From Schizochytrium sp. CCTCC M209059 (Eukaryota; Sar; Bigyra; Thraustochytrida; Thraustochytriidae), in NCBI GenBank assembly GCA_000818945.1, contig KN805370.1:1362498-1426497 (forward strand): a stretch of 64,000 nt of DNA, given 5' to 3'. The translations under genes were made by a program, and so were the position numbers. The notes below the pieces were generated by a model. It worked only from the letters and a program-made list of their open reading frames with translations, was not told the origin of the DNA and searched no databases. Of this stretch, positions 1-10,812 are shown one piece after another. Every line of letters starts with the position of its first letter. Positions within the stretch are counted from its first letter, which is position 1.

Positions 1-886
1 TGCTTGCTTCCTTGCTTCCTCTCTCGCGCGTGAGCTTTGCTGCCGAGAGGTGACGACGGACGTCGCACGAGCCGGGCGTCCGCGTTCTATGAGAGAGCCT
101 GGCGGGCGCCACGGCTCCGGCGGCAGTAGGGGGCTTGCTTGTGCAGATTGGGGTGTTGACACCTGCCGCCTGCTTGCTCCAGGTCTACGAGAGAGTCGAC
201 GCCCCCAAACGTACGAGCGGCGGGAGATGCGGAACACGCGCACGGCGTGCCAAGGTTAGGCGATACAGAGGCTCGCCGCGAAGGGCAGATGCGCGCGTCG
301 CGGCCGGCGCGCTGCGCTCCGTGGGAGCGCTCCCGCGGCGAAGAAGAATCGGCTTTGCAAAGTGGAAATCTTCTTCGATCGATTGTTTTGTATTTCCGAG
401 TCTTATTTTCTCTGGGGGGGAAAAAGGTCTAAGCAAGTGCCGATGGACCACTTTCAAGTCAATCGTCTGATGAGTTACCCTTTGATCAGGTCAGGACTGG
501 GACCGAACATTTGGCAAGTGAAGTCCTTTTTGAATATCACATTGCGTGATGCAATGAAAATCTCGATGGATTAGAAACGTGTTGCCTTTTTCATTTTAAA
601 AAAATAGAAAGTGCCCTAGGATATTTTCGGCTGAATGAATTCACTCAAGAGTTGAAACCTCTTGTAAAAACAAGCAACTCACCATCCTGCTCCGTCCGCT
701 AACCAATGCATGAAGCAACGATAGTAGTCAGACGTTACTTGATGAAAGATACTCCAAACCATGGCCCTCTCACCACACATGTATAGTAACAGGACTATTT
801 GTTTTTCGTTCTGAGTGATAATAGTGCTAAGCCTTGCGTCCTGACGACAGACAGGAGCTAGGCAGATAAATCAGGACTCAGGGACT
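1..886. other. No gene recognised, left-edge intergenic
   Basis: Only short open frames with no recognisable composition occur here. The first 350 bases are GC-rich and the rest AT-rich. The right part is downstream of the peroxidase stop at 887-889 and probably includes its 3' untranslated region. Confidence 0.5.
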
Positions 887-1765
887 TTAGAGCTTGCTCG
901 GAGGGCCGTACGCAGGCAGCTTGATGCCGCCCAGAACGGCAAAAGTGGCGCCAAGTTCAGAAAGACGACGATGCGCATCGGCGTAGTCGTTGAAGAAGGC
1001 ACCCTGGCTCTCGCCGTAGCGGTCAAAGTGCGGCTTGAAGGACGGGTCGTTGGCAATGATGCTGTCCGTCTCGAGCATCAAGAGATTGTTGTCACCATCG
1101 CGCTTAAAGTAGCTGTTGTCAAAGGTCAGCCACTTCTTAGTCCAGCTCTGACCACCCATCATACCAAGACCCTTACCGCCGTCGGCGCGCGCGGTGTGCT
1201 CCTCGTTCGAGGTGTAGGGTGTTCCCTTGGAGCCGTAGCCAAAATCGGTGGTGCCGCTGCGCTCCTTGAAGGCACGGCCCACGGTGTGCGCGCCGCTGAG
1301 TGCGACAATGTCTCTGTCCGAAAAGCCCATGCGGTGGAAGACGTCGCGAAGGTGCTGCTTCGAGTCCACGTCGCGAGGGAACGGTGCGTTACCCGCGGGC
1401 AGGTTGCCCTCCTGCGGGCAGTCCTCGGCGTCGAGGCGACCGTAGCGCATGTCGATGCACGGGCCGCCCATGAGGGCGATGGCCTCGGCGCTTGCCATCT
1501 GAAGGATATCGGCGACAGAGAGCACCGGGTACTTCTTCTTGAAGTTGTCCGCGTAGCGGAGGGCCTTGTCCAGGCCGGCGTTGGCGTCGTGTCCGAGTTC
1601 CTCGGACTTGCGAATGCTGCCATTGGCGCCACCGACGCCAGGCTTGGACACATCGAAGGTGCCGGAGTCATGCCAGGCGGCACGGATCATGATGGGGCCG
1701 CAGTTCATCTTGTCGATGAACGCGCGCAGCTCCTCGCGGCACTCCAGGAGCGCCTTGGTGTATTC
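887..1765 (-). CDS. Ascorbate peroxidase-like class I haem peroxidase, 5' exon missing
   Basis: Haem enzyme of the plant/fungal/bacterial peroxidase superfamily, class I, which reduces H2O2 with ascorbate or cytochrome c. The distal site is visible as RAAWHDSGTFD (Arg, Trp and catalytic His) near the N-terminus. The proximal haem-ligand His sits in ALSGAHTVGRA. The C-terminal half ends with the class I pattern WLTFDNSYFK and DYADAHRRLSELGA. Coding sequence continues upstream of the Met at 1708 (EYTKALLECREELRAFIDKM, family-like) to 1765, where the minus strand reads TAG directly before GAA, a good 3' splice site. An upstream exon therefore exists. One candidate is ATG GCC at 2365-2370, followed by a GTGTCA donor, giving a start typical of cytosolic enzymes; this join is speculative. 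No plastid or mitochondrial leader is visible. Confidence 0.85.
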   Translation of the reverse strand, partial: EYTKALLECREELRAFIDKMNCGPIMIRAAWHDSGTFDVSKPGVGGANGSIRKSEELGHDANAGLDKALRYADNFKKKYPVLSVADILQMASAEAIALMGGPCIDMRYGRLDAEDCPQEGNLPAGNAPFPRDVDSKQHLRDVFHRMGFSDRDIVALSGAHTVGRAFKERSGTTDFGYGSKGTPYTSNEEHTARADGGKGLGMMGGQSWTKKWLTFDNSYFKRDGDNNLLMLETDSIIANDPSFKPHFDRYGESQGAFFNDYADAHRRLSELGATFAVLGGIKLPAYGPPSKL

Positions 1766-2074
1766 CTACATACCGGGTGGCAAGACGTCGGAACATCCAA
1801 GCCAAGGCGAAGAAATCAACAAAGATCATCCAGTCCGGGCGGCATCGATTGTATCGTATTATTCACGCGTCAGTCACTGTCACTATTCTTCGCCCCCCGC
1901 CGCCCCCCCGCCACGCCGCGTCTGCGTCGTGGCGCTCTCTCGCGCCATCACAGCCATGCCGCCCGTACTTTGCGCGCGCGACATCGGACCGACCCGTCGT
2001 CCCTCGGCAAGCGCGGTCCTCGGCCCCGCGCGCCGCTCGCTGCTGCACGTACCTGCTCGTCGAAGCCCATCTTG

Positions 2075-2075
<1 letters not shown>

Positions 2076-2110
<35 letters not shown>
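2076..2110. repeat. (CTG)n microsatellite
   Basis: About eleven uninterrupted CTG units (CAG on the minus strand), inside the presumed peroxidase intron. Confidence 0.9.
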
Positions 2111-2111
<1 letters not shown>

Positions 2112-2776
2112 GCTCTGCTCTGCTCGCTCTCGAAAGGGGTCCCGCCGCGCGTCCAGGTTGCGGCTTTGCCTCCGAGGCCGAGTCGCGTCCGCCTTACCTA
2201 GGCCAAGTTCTGCTACAATCCGTGCGTAGTACATAAGTCCACAATCAGCAGCATCTGCATCATGGAGCACGCACTGTCTTTTGCAAGCAGCAGGGGCCGA
2301 GTGACGGACGAAGGCAGAGCACAGACGGCGCCTAGGATAAGCTAGGCGAGCTCGCCTTTGACACGGCCATGGTGTGAGTATCTACGTACTAGCCTGAGAG
2401 ACAGACTCGGCGATTGCTGCGTGCCTTGTGGAGATGAGAGAGATGGAGCACCCGTGCGAGCGAGCGAGCGAGGTCGGGCGTCGAGGAAAGGAAGGACGCG
2501 TGGGATGGGTTGAGCGTCGGGTTTGTTGGGTCGTGGATCTGCAAAGTTGGCTCGCGCAGGAGCGAGCAGCGCTGTACGCTTTTTTCTGATGAATGAACTT
2601 GGCTCGAGAATGCTGAGAGCGTCGTCCGCTAGATCAGCGTTGACGTCGCTTCACTTGGCGAAGCAGATGACTGCGTTATCAGCAGCAGCAGCGGCAGTAT
2701 TTGCTGGCATCGAGCAACATGTGGACCCGACCGACGATGCTATACACATCACTTGCTCTCGAGACATATTCTTCTA

Positions 2777-2845
2777 CAGCAGCAGCAGCTGCTGGTGGTG
2801 GTGGTGGTGGTGGTGGTGGTGGTGCTGCTGCTGCTGCTGCTGCTC
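2777..2845. repeat. Compound (AGC)n-(GGT)n-(GCT)n microsatellite
   Basis: A run of AGC, then about ten GGT, then about seven GCT units, some 380 bases upstream of the RRN3 start. A very similar GGT-GCT array lies at 20850-20918. Confidence 0.9.
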
Positions 2846-3073
2846 CTGGAGTTGTTCCTGGTCAATCGTGACGTCGACTTCGCCAAATCCATCGTCGCAA
2901 GAAGAACGCGCGGCGAGACCACCAAACCCATCTCCGACGTCGTCCTCGACCTCGTCCCCGGCATTCCCTCTCTGCGCCGCGGCTGCGTCGCCCGCCATGG
3001 AGCCGATCTCATCGAGTGCTGGCACAGCCCAGCCGGCAACCCCTTCCTTGCTGGGCCTGCCTGACCTTGGATG

Positions 3074-3100
3074 TGACCTGACCTGACCTGACCTGACCTG
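3074..3100. repeat. Tandem TGACC pentamer, five copies
   Basis: Five head-to-tail TGACC units about 130 bases upstream of the RRN3 ATG, in its 5' flank. Confidence 0.85.
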
Positions 3101-3227
3101 TACAAGGGTCGGGCGTGAGTGGCTCTGGCTGGCTGCTTCGTCACGATGGGCCACGCCAGCTGCCACCGAGCGGGCGGGCAGTGCGCCGCTGCAGAACCGT
3201 GGCCAGGCGTGGCTGGGCGGGGAGAAG

Positions 3228-4417
3228 ATGGAGACAGGGACCGTAGCGCAGGTGCAGCTCGCGCTGCGTGCGCGAGCAACGCAGGGGCCGCGGCAGGACG
3301 CCTACCAGGGGCTGCTCACCGAGCTGAGGACCAACGACGACCCGGTAAGGCTGCAAGAGCTCTTTGCGGCGCTGGCGCAGAACGCGGCAGAGATCGCGAG
3401 GCACCACGCCGCCTTTGAAGACCTGCTTGCGCTCACCTTTGTCTTCAACTGGACCTGCGACGATGCTTTGTGCGCCACTTTTGAGGACTTTCTGCGCAAG
3501 CTCGTCTCGGCGCACGCCGGGTTCCTCAATCCGGTTCTCGAGCTGCTCGTCAAGAACTTTTTCCCGCCAAACATAGGGCTCGACGACGACGTCAATGCCC
3601 CTGCCGACGATATGGACGATCTAGATGACGATGATGATGATGATGACGATGATGACGCTGCGAGCAAGGCAGGCGCCGCGGCCAAAGCTGCCCGTGAGGC
3701 GGCCGAGGCCCACCGAGCAGAGCGAGTCCACGACACGATTCGTTCTATCTTGCGCATCCTCCCGCTTGGCTGCACCACGCTCATTCAAGTTCTGCTGGCC
3801 AATTTCCCCCGACAACATCACCCACTCGAGTTGCACTGTGCTTTCTTCAAGCAGGCTCTTCGGGTTTGCGATTACGTGCCGATTTTGCGGGATCGAATCA
3901 TTGCGGCTACCGTGGAGCGCATCTTGAGAATCGACGGTCTCGTCCGTGTTGATGAGCTCGATGAGGCGGCGGCGACCACGTCCATGCAGGCAGGCTTAGA
4001 TAGCGCCTCTGCATCTGAACCTGGGGCGATCTCGCAAGAGACCACGACAGTCTTTGCCATGGAGGAAGACCACGAAAACGACCAGCAAGAGGCAGGCGAG
4101 AGTAAAGAGGAACGAAAGCAGAGAATTGCGCGTGAAAAGGAACAGCGGCGCGCCACGCAGCTGCTCGAGCTTGCGGACAAGCTCGATGTGTTGCTTGATG
4201 TATTCTTCAAATACTCGGACGCCCAACTCGAGGCACGCGGGCGCACCACCGATGTCTTTGTGAGCTTGCTGTTCAACATCTTTTATCGAATGATTCTGCC
4301 ACGGCGGAGCGTCTCAAATACGCAGTTCATCGTCTTTTACATTTGCCGGAAGCGTTCAGAGTGGGTGGAGCGCTTTGTCGCGGGGCTCTTGGACCGCGCG
4401 CTGCCTCAGATTTGGGG

Positions 4418-4449
<32 letters not shown>

Positions 4450-5631
4450 CGAACCTCACGCCTGCACCTGTGCGCCTCAACGCCATCAACTATCTCGCTA
4501 GCTTTCTCGCCCGCGCGCTCTATGTGAGCCAAGAAATGTGTGAGCAGTCGGTCGCCCGAATGGTGCTATGGCTTGGTGTGTATAACAACGCGTTTGTGGT
4601 GAAAAACGAAGAGGCCATAGCCAGCGGTGGCTTTGTGCTCAATCCGGCGGAGCACATTCACTTCCTGGCGGTGGCTCAGGCCGTTATTTACATTCTCACT
4701 TTCAAGGGTAATGACTTTTCTCAGAACGCCCTGCGTTCCTACGAGCTTCCTCGCCTGATTGCGTCTCCTCTCTGCCCGCAAGCCTACATTTCACAAGATA
4801 CTGTCGACGAGTTTGCACGCTTTGCCAGAGCGCACCATTTGTTTTCAAGTAGCGAATTGGATTCGCTCACGAACGGTCTGGCCGAAGCCTGCTCGCGTAC
4901 GCGCATGCAGCATGGTGTGGAACGACACGAAGTTGTCGCAGCGCTCGCGACGGAGTATCCTTTTGACCCTTGCAATCTTAAACGGACCGCCACTCGCATC
5001 AGTCCGTATTATCAGGACTGGTACTCGCGTCAGGGCGAACTGCACGCACAAGAATACGAGACTGCGCAAGCGGGTATTGACACGTCTGCGCCAGCGGTGG
5101 ATGAAAGCGCATTCACTTCGGACGGGGAGAGCGACATTGACGCCCCGGTTCTTGGGGACGATCAGATTCGTGATGCACAGGCCCGTCTGCCACCAGCAAT
5201 CCACGTTCCGGGCATTTCGGAGCGCGCTGCACGCATTTTGAGCCAACTTGGTGCAGTGTCCGAAGGTGGCCATGCTCGTCAGAGCAGTAGCGGGGTGAGA
5301 GGCATGTCGACTACCTCCCCCCGAGCCGTGCCCATTAATCTCGAACCAGGCGCTTTCTGGGGGTTTTCCGCGGCAGCATCTGCGTCCCTTGCGTCCTCCC
5401 ATGACGATGCCATGTCCTTTGATGACAACAATAGCTACTCGTCCCCAGTGTTGACGGCATCAAATTTTGCGGGTCCAAGTTCTTTTCTTTCGGGAGGACG
5501 GTCTCTTTCTTCACTCGAGTCTGGCTCGCTCAGCACGCCCCCAAAGATCACTGCAAAGACTTTACCAATTGCAGTTCCGGGAGCTGATGGAAATTCGAAA
5601 TCGAAATCGAAATCGAAACTACACCGCGGTA

Positions 5632-5674
<43 letters not shown>

Positions 5675-5705
5675 CGATGACCAAGAGCTGGCCGGCTCTT
5701 GGTGA
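3228..5705 (+). CDS. RRN3: RNA polymerase I initiation factor RRN3 (TIF-IA)
   Basis: RRN3/TIF-IA bridges RNA polymerase I to the rDNA promoter factor and sets rRNA synthesis rate. The 825-residue frame keeps the HEAT-repeat core: LFNIFYRMILPRRSV, TQFIVFYICRKRSEWVERFVAGLL, INYLASFLARALYVS, RMVLWLGVYNN (each a fragment of the family pattern), and the C-terminal signature YPFDPCNLKRTATRISPYYQDW shortened here to its key residues FDP, LKR, I-P-Y-W. It is longer than human (651) because of low-complexity inserts: an Asp run near residue 130, a Gln run near residue 400 (nt 4419-4448) and a Ser-rich tail ending in an Asp tract from a GACGAT repeat (nt 5628-5682). Single exon, ATG at 3228 in good context. 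Convergent with the vWA gene. Confidence 0.9.
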
Positions 5706-6086
5706 CATGGCTGTGCACGTGCCAGGCCTACTTGTACATGAACGCTTTATTTTGTTTTCATCCGATCGGAACATGTAGTCGAGCTTCTGGCTTTGTAGTG
5801 GCGGCGGATGGTTGATGAATGCGAAATTGCGACAAACTACTGAGACAAGATTGTAAGAAGAAAAATGAAGACGTGTTTGCAAATTTTCCCCTGTCGTCCT
5901 TGGTGGACTTTTCTGCCGCTCGCAAGATGCCAACGCTTTGACATAAAGGACCGCGACGCTTTCGCTTTCCTCTGTCACAATTGGTTGGAAATCCCTCTCG
6001 CTAGCCTAATCTAGATAAATCGCTTGAATGATTGAGCCATTTTATTGCCCCAGCAAAGTCTTCATCAATAAAGAAAAATGATCGGA
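5706..6086. other. Convergent intergenic, 3' UTRs
   Basis: AT-rich spacer between the ends of RRN3 and the vWA protein. AATAAA-like strings on both strands suit polyadenylation. No gene seen. Confidence 0.5.
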
Positions 6087-8645
6087 TTAGCAAGTAGGCG
6101 GGCCAGCTACATCAGACATGGAAGTTGGATCGGGATGAGGCGGCAGAGCATGTGAATTGGAATACAGATCGCACCAATGATTATCGTCGAAGACCGCAAA
6201 GACGCACAGCTCCTCGTTGCGGCAAGCAACCTGGCACTCACTTGCTGTAAGTTCATCTGCGAAAGACCTTATGAGTGAACCGTAATTGCCAAACTGATAC
6301 TTCACAAACGCCCAGCACGAGGGAACAGTGTCTGGCAAGGCAACATGAGTTGGAGCATCCGTCGGTGCCTCTGTCGGTGCATCTGTCGGTGCATCCGTCG
6401 GTGCATTCGTTGGGGCATTCGTTGGAGCATCCGTCGGTGCCTCTGTCGGTGCATCTGTCGGTGCCTCTGTCGGTGCATCTGTCGGTGCATCCGTCGGTGC
6501 ATCTGTCGGTGCATCTGTCGGTGCATCCGTCGGTGCATTCGTAGGTGCATTCGTTGGGGCATTCGTTGGAGCATCCGTCGGTGCCTCTGTCGGTGCATCT
6601 GTCGGTGCATCCGTCGGTGCATTCGTAGGTGCATCCGTCGGTGCATTCGTAGGGGCATTCGTGGGAGCATCTGTGGGAGCATCTGTTGGCGCTGTAGTAG
6701 GTGTAAGCGTAGGACTTGTCGTTGGGGTATCAGTTGGTGCAGGTGTAGGACTTTCCGTAGGAGCATCCGTAGGCGTACCAGTTGGCGCGACTGTAGGTAC
6801 ATTAGTCGGAGCGACTGTACACAATCTCGACCCCGAGGTCCACCTCTCAGATGAAGTGGAAATAGCTTCCCGCAGCTCACTCATGAGGTTGCACTGCGCA
6901 GCGGCATTTTGGCCTTCCCAGGAGCTCTGCGCGCGAAAGCTCCAGTAGTTGCAGCCCTCGGTCTCCACGCACTTGGAGTGGCACTGCTCGGGGAGCTGGA
7001 TGCCTGCCTCATCTTCAAAGGTACCAAGCCTGTGTCGCACCCTGGCTTTGTTGACAACGTACGGCTTGTAGCACCCTTCGATAAACATCACGGGGCTCAG
7101 CGTAGGCGCCTCAGTTGGTGCATCCGTGGGAGCATCCGTAGGCGCATCCGTAGGCGCGTCCGTTGGCGCATCCGTAGGCGCATCTGTGGGCGCTTCCGTT
7201 GGCGCATCAGTCGGAGCACTTGTAGGGCTCGGGGTGATGCCAAGCAGACTGGTCTCGCACTTATCATCCACAAATTGATCCGCAAGAGCATTCCAGCTTG
7301 CATAGTCCTCGACCTTGTACACGTCCACAACGGGTCTGAGGTTTCTGTAAAGCGATGCACTGCCTTGCGCGTTTCCAGCACGCACGGAAACGTAGTCAGC
7401 CACCTGGCGGATCTGCTTGACGAGCCATCTCGTGCATGCCCTGGCCGCCTTCTTCGGGTACTTTCTCTCGTTGTCATCATTCCTGCAAGAAACGGGCAGT
7501 CGGCCGTACTCCCACTCAACATTCGGGGCATCATCGCCAACATGGACGACAAGAGTAGACCGGGTCGATACCGCATCGATTTGTTTCGTTTCCTTGATCA
7601 TCTTGAGCGCAGTCAGGAGACCCAGGGGCATATTCGTGTTCTCCCGCTGCTCAGGCGTCCGGGTAATGCCTTCTAGGGCAGCTTCGAGTTCCGCAGAGGA
7701 GCTAAAGTAGGTGCTACCGTCACCATTGACAAGTGGAAAGATCTCGTTAATGGCCGTCGAGTACTCGATCAGGCCAAAGCGAGCATCGCCTGCCCAGCGA
7801 GAAGCAAAGTCGAGAACGAAGTCGTGCGCTTCACCGAGTTCCTCGTCATTAATGGTGAAAGAGGCATCGACGACAAAAAGAATATCAATAGGGTCCCCGC
7901 AGCCAATGGGTGTGGCTGCTGCGCCAACGTCGCAAGCAAGCTCGGCGACACCTGAGGCGATTGTCGACTCATCCGTTAGATCGGAGGGAATGTTGATGTA
8001 GGCGTCGAGAGGCGCGGAAGGAAGAGCCGGGCTGTCATCAATCGGGACATAAATGACCTTCATGCCGTCTTCATCTACAATGTCAACGAGCTGAGAGTAG
8101 ACGCACTCGCGAATTGCCTCTGGGGAGAGGTCGTCAGCTTTGCCAATGTTGGAACACACACTGCCAACAAACTTCGACGAGAAGTGTTTTACGCCGACAT
8201 TCCCATCGAAGATGAGAATGATGATTTCGGTGGCACCCCGGGGTTGCTTGTTGAGCATTTTTCTGGCAACATCAATAGCGAAAGGCAAATTAGTCTCGGT
8301 GGACCTAGTGGTGGACATGGACCTGAGGAGGCTCTGCAGATTACCCCTGTTCTTGACCTTCCATAGCTGTCTCCTCTTGTACGCTTTGTCGCTAAAGCTC
8401 AAGGCCGTGACGCGGTCTTTCGTTGATGCGGCGCCGATGTCGAATTCGTCGCCAATGGCGAGCGCAATGCGCTTAGCGAGGCTAAACTTGTCCCTGCTAG
8501 CCGATGCGTCGAGCATCATGACTACATCATAGGGGGCACAGGTGGAGCTCGGCCCGACGCCGACTGCTTCAGACGCGCCGTCAGAAAAGGCTGCGAGCCC
8601 TACTGCTACTAGGAGCATCGCGGCGGCTCGGAGCATGGTCTTCAT
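6087..8645 (-). CDS. Secreted protein with two vWA domains, PTDA repeats and Cys-rich modules
   Basis: 852 residues with an N-terminal signal peptide (hydrophobic core AAAMLLVAVGLAAF). Two von Willebrand A domains follow: the first with MIDAS motif DASAS (residues ~38-225), the second with DASFT (~253-455). Then comes a stalk of PTDA/PTEA tetrapeptides (~477-520), a PAN/apple-like Cys module starting GCYKPYVV (~525-612), a much longer PTDA/PTNA stalk (~615-770) and a second Cys-rich module ending the protein. No transmembrane helix or GPI signal is evident at the C-terminus, so it is probably wall- or matrix-associated. vWA plus Pro/Thr-rich stalks points to adhesion or extracellular matrix; that role is inference. 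The stalks are 12-base tandem repeats in DNA and so likely vary in length between alleles. Confidence 0.85.
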   Translation of the reverse strand: MKTMLRAAAMLLVAVGLAAFSDGASEAVGVGPSSTCAPYDVVMMLDASASRDKFSLAKRIALAIGDEFDIGAASTKDRVTALSFSDKAYKRRQLWKVKNRGNLQSLLRSMSTTRSTETNLPFAIDVARKMLNKQPRGATEIIILIFDGNVGVKHFSSKFVGSVCSNIGKADDLSPEAIRECVYSQLVDIVDEDGMKVIYVPIDDSPALPSAPLDAYINIPSDLTDESTIASGVAELACDVGAAATPIGCGDPIDILFVVDASFTINDEELGEAHDFVLDFASRWAGDARFGLIEYSTAINEIFPLVNGDGSTYFSSSAELEAALEGITRTPEQRENTNMPLGLLTALKMIKETKQIDAVSTRSTLVVHVGDDAPNVEWEYGRLPVSCRNDDNERKYPKKAARACTRWLVKQIRQVADYVSVRAGNAQGSASLYRNLRPVVDVYKVEDYASWNALADQFVDDKCETSLLGITPSPTSAPTDAPTEAPTDAPTDAPTDAPTDAPTDAPTDAPTEAPTLSPVMFIEGCYKPYVVNKARVRHRLGTFEDEAGIQLPEQCHSKCVETEGCNYWSFRAQSSWEGQNAAAQCNLMSELREAISTSSERWTSGSRLCTVAPTNVPTVAPTGTPTDAPTESPTPAPTDTPTTSPTLTPTTAPTDAPTDAPTNAPTNAPTDAPTNAPTDAPTDAPTEAPTDAPTNAPTNAPTNAPTDAPTDAPTDAPTDAPTDAPTEAPTDAPTEAPTDAPTNAPTNAPTDAPTDAPTEAPTDAPTHVALPDTVPSCWAFVKYQFGNYGSLIRSFADELTASECQVACRNEELCVFAVFDDNHWCDLYSNSHALPPHPDPTSMSDVAGPPTC
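6345..6700. repeat. 12-base coding minisatellite (long PTDA stalk)
   Basis: About thirty degenerate copies of a 12-base unit reading GCATCCGTCGGT on the plus strand, encoding Pro-Thr-Asp-Ala on the minus strand. Higher-order blocks of 60-70 bases are repeated, suggesting recent unequal exchange. A shorter array of the same unit is at 7108-7212. Confidence 0.95.
7108..7212. repeat. 12-base coding minisatellite (short PTDA stalk)
   Basis: About nine copies of the same 12-base unit encoding Pro-Thr-Asp/Glu-Ala between the second vWA domain and the first Cys-rich module. Confidence 0.9.
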
Positions 8646-10664
8646 GGCTATGTGTCTGCTTTTTCGAAGGGTGGGAGGATTGAGATTTGCTCGCCATCTT
8701 GGCAGGAGCGTAGCTCAGAATCCACTTCATTCAAATCTGAGCACGCGACTGTAGCGAGAGCATACTTTCATCAACTCCCCTCAAGTGTCGCGATGGAAGA
8801 CCAATCTTAGATTTTGTGTCCAGTTCTTACTACCGTGGTATTCCTCTAACATGGAAAGACATTTGGACCGCGAAAGTCCAGCTCGGTGTTAGGCCCACCA
8901 ACGCAACACTAGTTATTGCCAGAGATTGAAATCGTATTTTTGTTGCTCAGAGCAGCTGTTATGGGCTAGCCAGGCCCGGAGCTCGGTCGGCCAGCCCCTC
9001 CGTTTCATTGATTTCCAATCGAGGGCGCCATTCGGAGGCAGCGTCGGGATTCTTGCTTGTCATATAATGCGCAAACAGCGAGACATGCATCACATCAAGA
9101 AAACTTCCTCCCGTGTCTCTCTTAGTATACCACCTTTTCGCCTTCGCACGATGGCAGTGCACATCTCGCACTTTGTCCATTTCTTTCTTCCTTTCTTCCA
9201 CCAAGAAGAAGTTGGACACCTCCGCGGCCGAAGTCCAGCGCTCACGACTCAATTGTGTTCCCGCGCGTGCGAGAAAGTGAAAACCACACTGCTTGCGCGA
9301 ATAAAGCTGAAGTCATGCGCGAGCCTGACCGCAAGTACGTACCGCACGTAGGCCAGAGGAGTGAAGCAGTCTGACTGGCTGGCCGGCTGTCAGCACTTTT
9401 CACTGGCTTCGAGTTACTTTGGCTCCAACCCGAAGGCAAGCGGGCACGCTAAAAAGGAAAGACAGAGTAGGCCGAGCGCGCGCCTCGCGTTGCATAGCTG
9501 GTTGTAGGATACTTCAAGCTGTCGCGAGGCGTTCTTGACTGCATGACCAAACGCAAAGAATTGTCCTTGCATGAAAACAAGTTGGATACGAGAAAGACTA
9601 TTATCAGTCCGATGGCCGAATGTGCCATATTGGCTGGGCGCACACCGTGACCGCGCACGGTGGGCCGGGCGTCTCACTCGTTTAGGCCATTACATTTGAG
9701 ACTTGATGAGTTTAGTCTATTTAATGTATAGTATCTACCATATATTCGCGGTCGCGACGCCACGTGCATGAGATAGGCCGTGACATTGCAATAAATTTTT
9801 GTGCAAAAAAAAAGAAATTTCGTTGAAGATCCGTTTATCTTTTGGTGCTGAGCTTTGAAGGTCATTGCTGAGACATTTGCTCTTGCATTTGGTCTATTTG
9901 GGCTTGGAATGGCACATTGAAAGAATATTCATCAAGGATGAGTTCAGCAAGACCAATCTAGGCAGCTAAACGCTTCTGCGGATCGCATTGCTGTCCGCTT
10001 CAGGCGTCTGTGCCATGTCGAGCTCAGTCTCACTGTGTCCCGCGCACGCGCAAGCGTCGCTGGCTGTAGTAGGTGTCTGTGAGTGAGGCGTCTGCACGAG
10101 ACTGCGAGTCCCGCGCAAGTCGCTTGCCTTGTCGAGTCGCGTGGAGGCGAAGTCCATTCCGGCCGCAGTGTCCTTGTCAACGGCAAAATTGTGGAAATGA
10201 GGCTAGTTTTCCCGGGGACTGTTGCCAAAAGCTATAGACGCCAGCGAGGACCTATCACTCTTTAATCGAAGGCCTAGCGAGGGTTCTTGCGGGCTCTAGC
10301 GTGAGCGTAAAATGTGGTCTCGTTGAGAGTGATGTAATACTACCACGTCCGTCCGAAGACGCATGCTTGCCCACGTGCAAAAAAGTAAGCGAATTAGCGC
10401 ACGTGCAGCTTTTTTATGCTTTTCTCGCCATCCGGTTCGCACTACACGTACTCGTGTGCCGTACAGATCGACTCGCGCTTGATTCTTTCACATTAATCGA
10501 AACATGTCGGAGAGGTTACATCCGCAATGCAACGTATCGTAGTGGATAAAAGTTTCTGACTTATTCTATTTCTTCTTTGTGCAAACTAAGCTCAGGCTGG
10601 CTCTTGTCAAACCCGTTGATGTTTTCCATGCTCCTTCTCGGGTGCGAGCATGTTTGATCTCCTC

Positions 10665-10702
<38 letters not shown>

Positions 10703-10812
10703 GAATAAGAAGCATTGCCGCATCGAATTCCATGCAAGACCGAACTTGCTGCAGCAGAATTCATTGTTTCTTGAAAAGCTAAAGAATCCTTCGCTAAGAC
10801 GCTATCGACAGC
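8646..10812. other. 2.2 kb without a recognisable gene
   Basis: Between the start of the vWA gene and the end of the carboxypeptidase gene, both on the minus strand. Only short open frames on either strand, none with protein-like composition or motifs, and AT content is higher than in neighbouring genes. It should contain the vWA promoter and the carboxypeptidase 3' UTR. I found no tRNA fold. A (GA)n run lies at 10667-10697. Confidence 0.5.
10667..10697. repeat. (GA)n microsatellite
   Basis: About fifteen GA units, roughly 115 bases beyond the stop of the carboxypeptidase gene. Confidence 0.95.

Larger units (their letters stand above)
1766..3227. other. Probable peroxidase intron plus RRN3 upstream region
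   Basis: No protein is recognised. The left part (1766 to roughly 2364) would be the intron of the peroxidase and holds a CTG/CAG run. The right part precedes the RRN3 start at 3228. A minus-strand open frame at 2774-3166 has an acidic Gly/Glu/Asp segment followed by poly-Gln and poly-His. It could be an exon of something real but has no family signature and is made of trinucleotide runs, so I do not call it. Confidence 0.4.

Noticed and set aside
1863..2270. Minus-strand frame with a poly-Gln run
   Set aside because: No ATG, composition driven by CAG repeat and GC bias; it lies within the presumed peroxidase intron.
2774..3166. Minus-strand frame with acidic segment, poly-Gln and poly-His
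   Set aside because: Some protein-like composition, but no family signature and mostly repeat-derived; left uncalled.
6345..6700. Regular short repeats reminiscent of a CRISPR array
   Set aside because: Units are contiguous 12-mers without spacers and encode Pro-Thr-Asp-Ala in a long open frame.
8701..8765. GTAGCTCAG string resembling a tRNA D-arm; a similar one at 56466
   Set aside because: No anticodon or T-arm (GGTTCGA-type) at the right distance and no closing acceptor stem.
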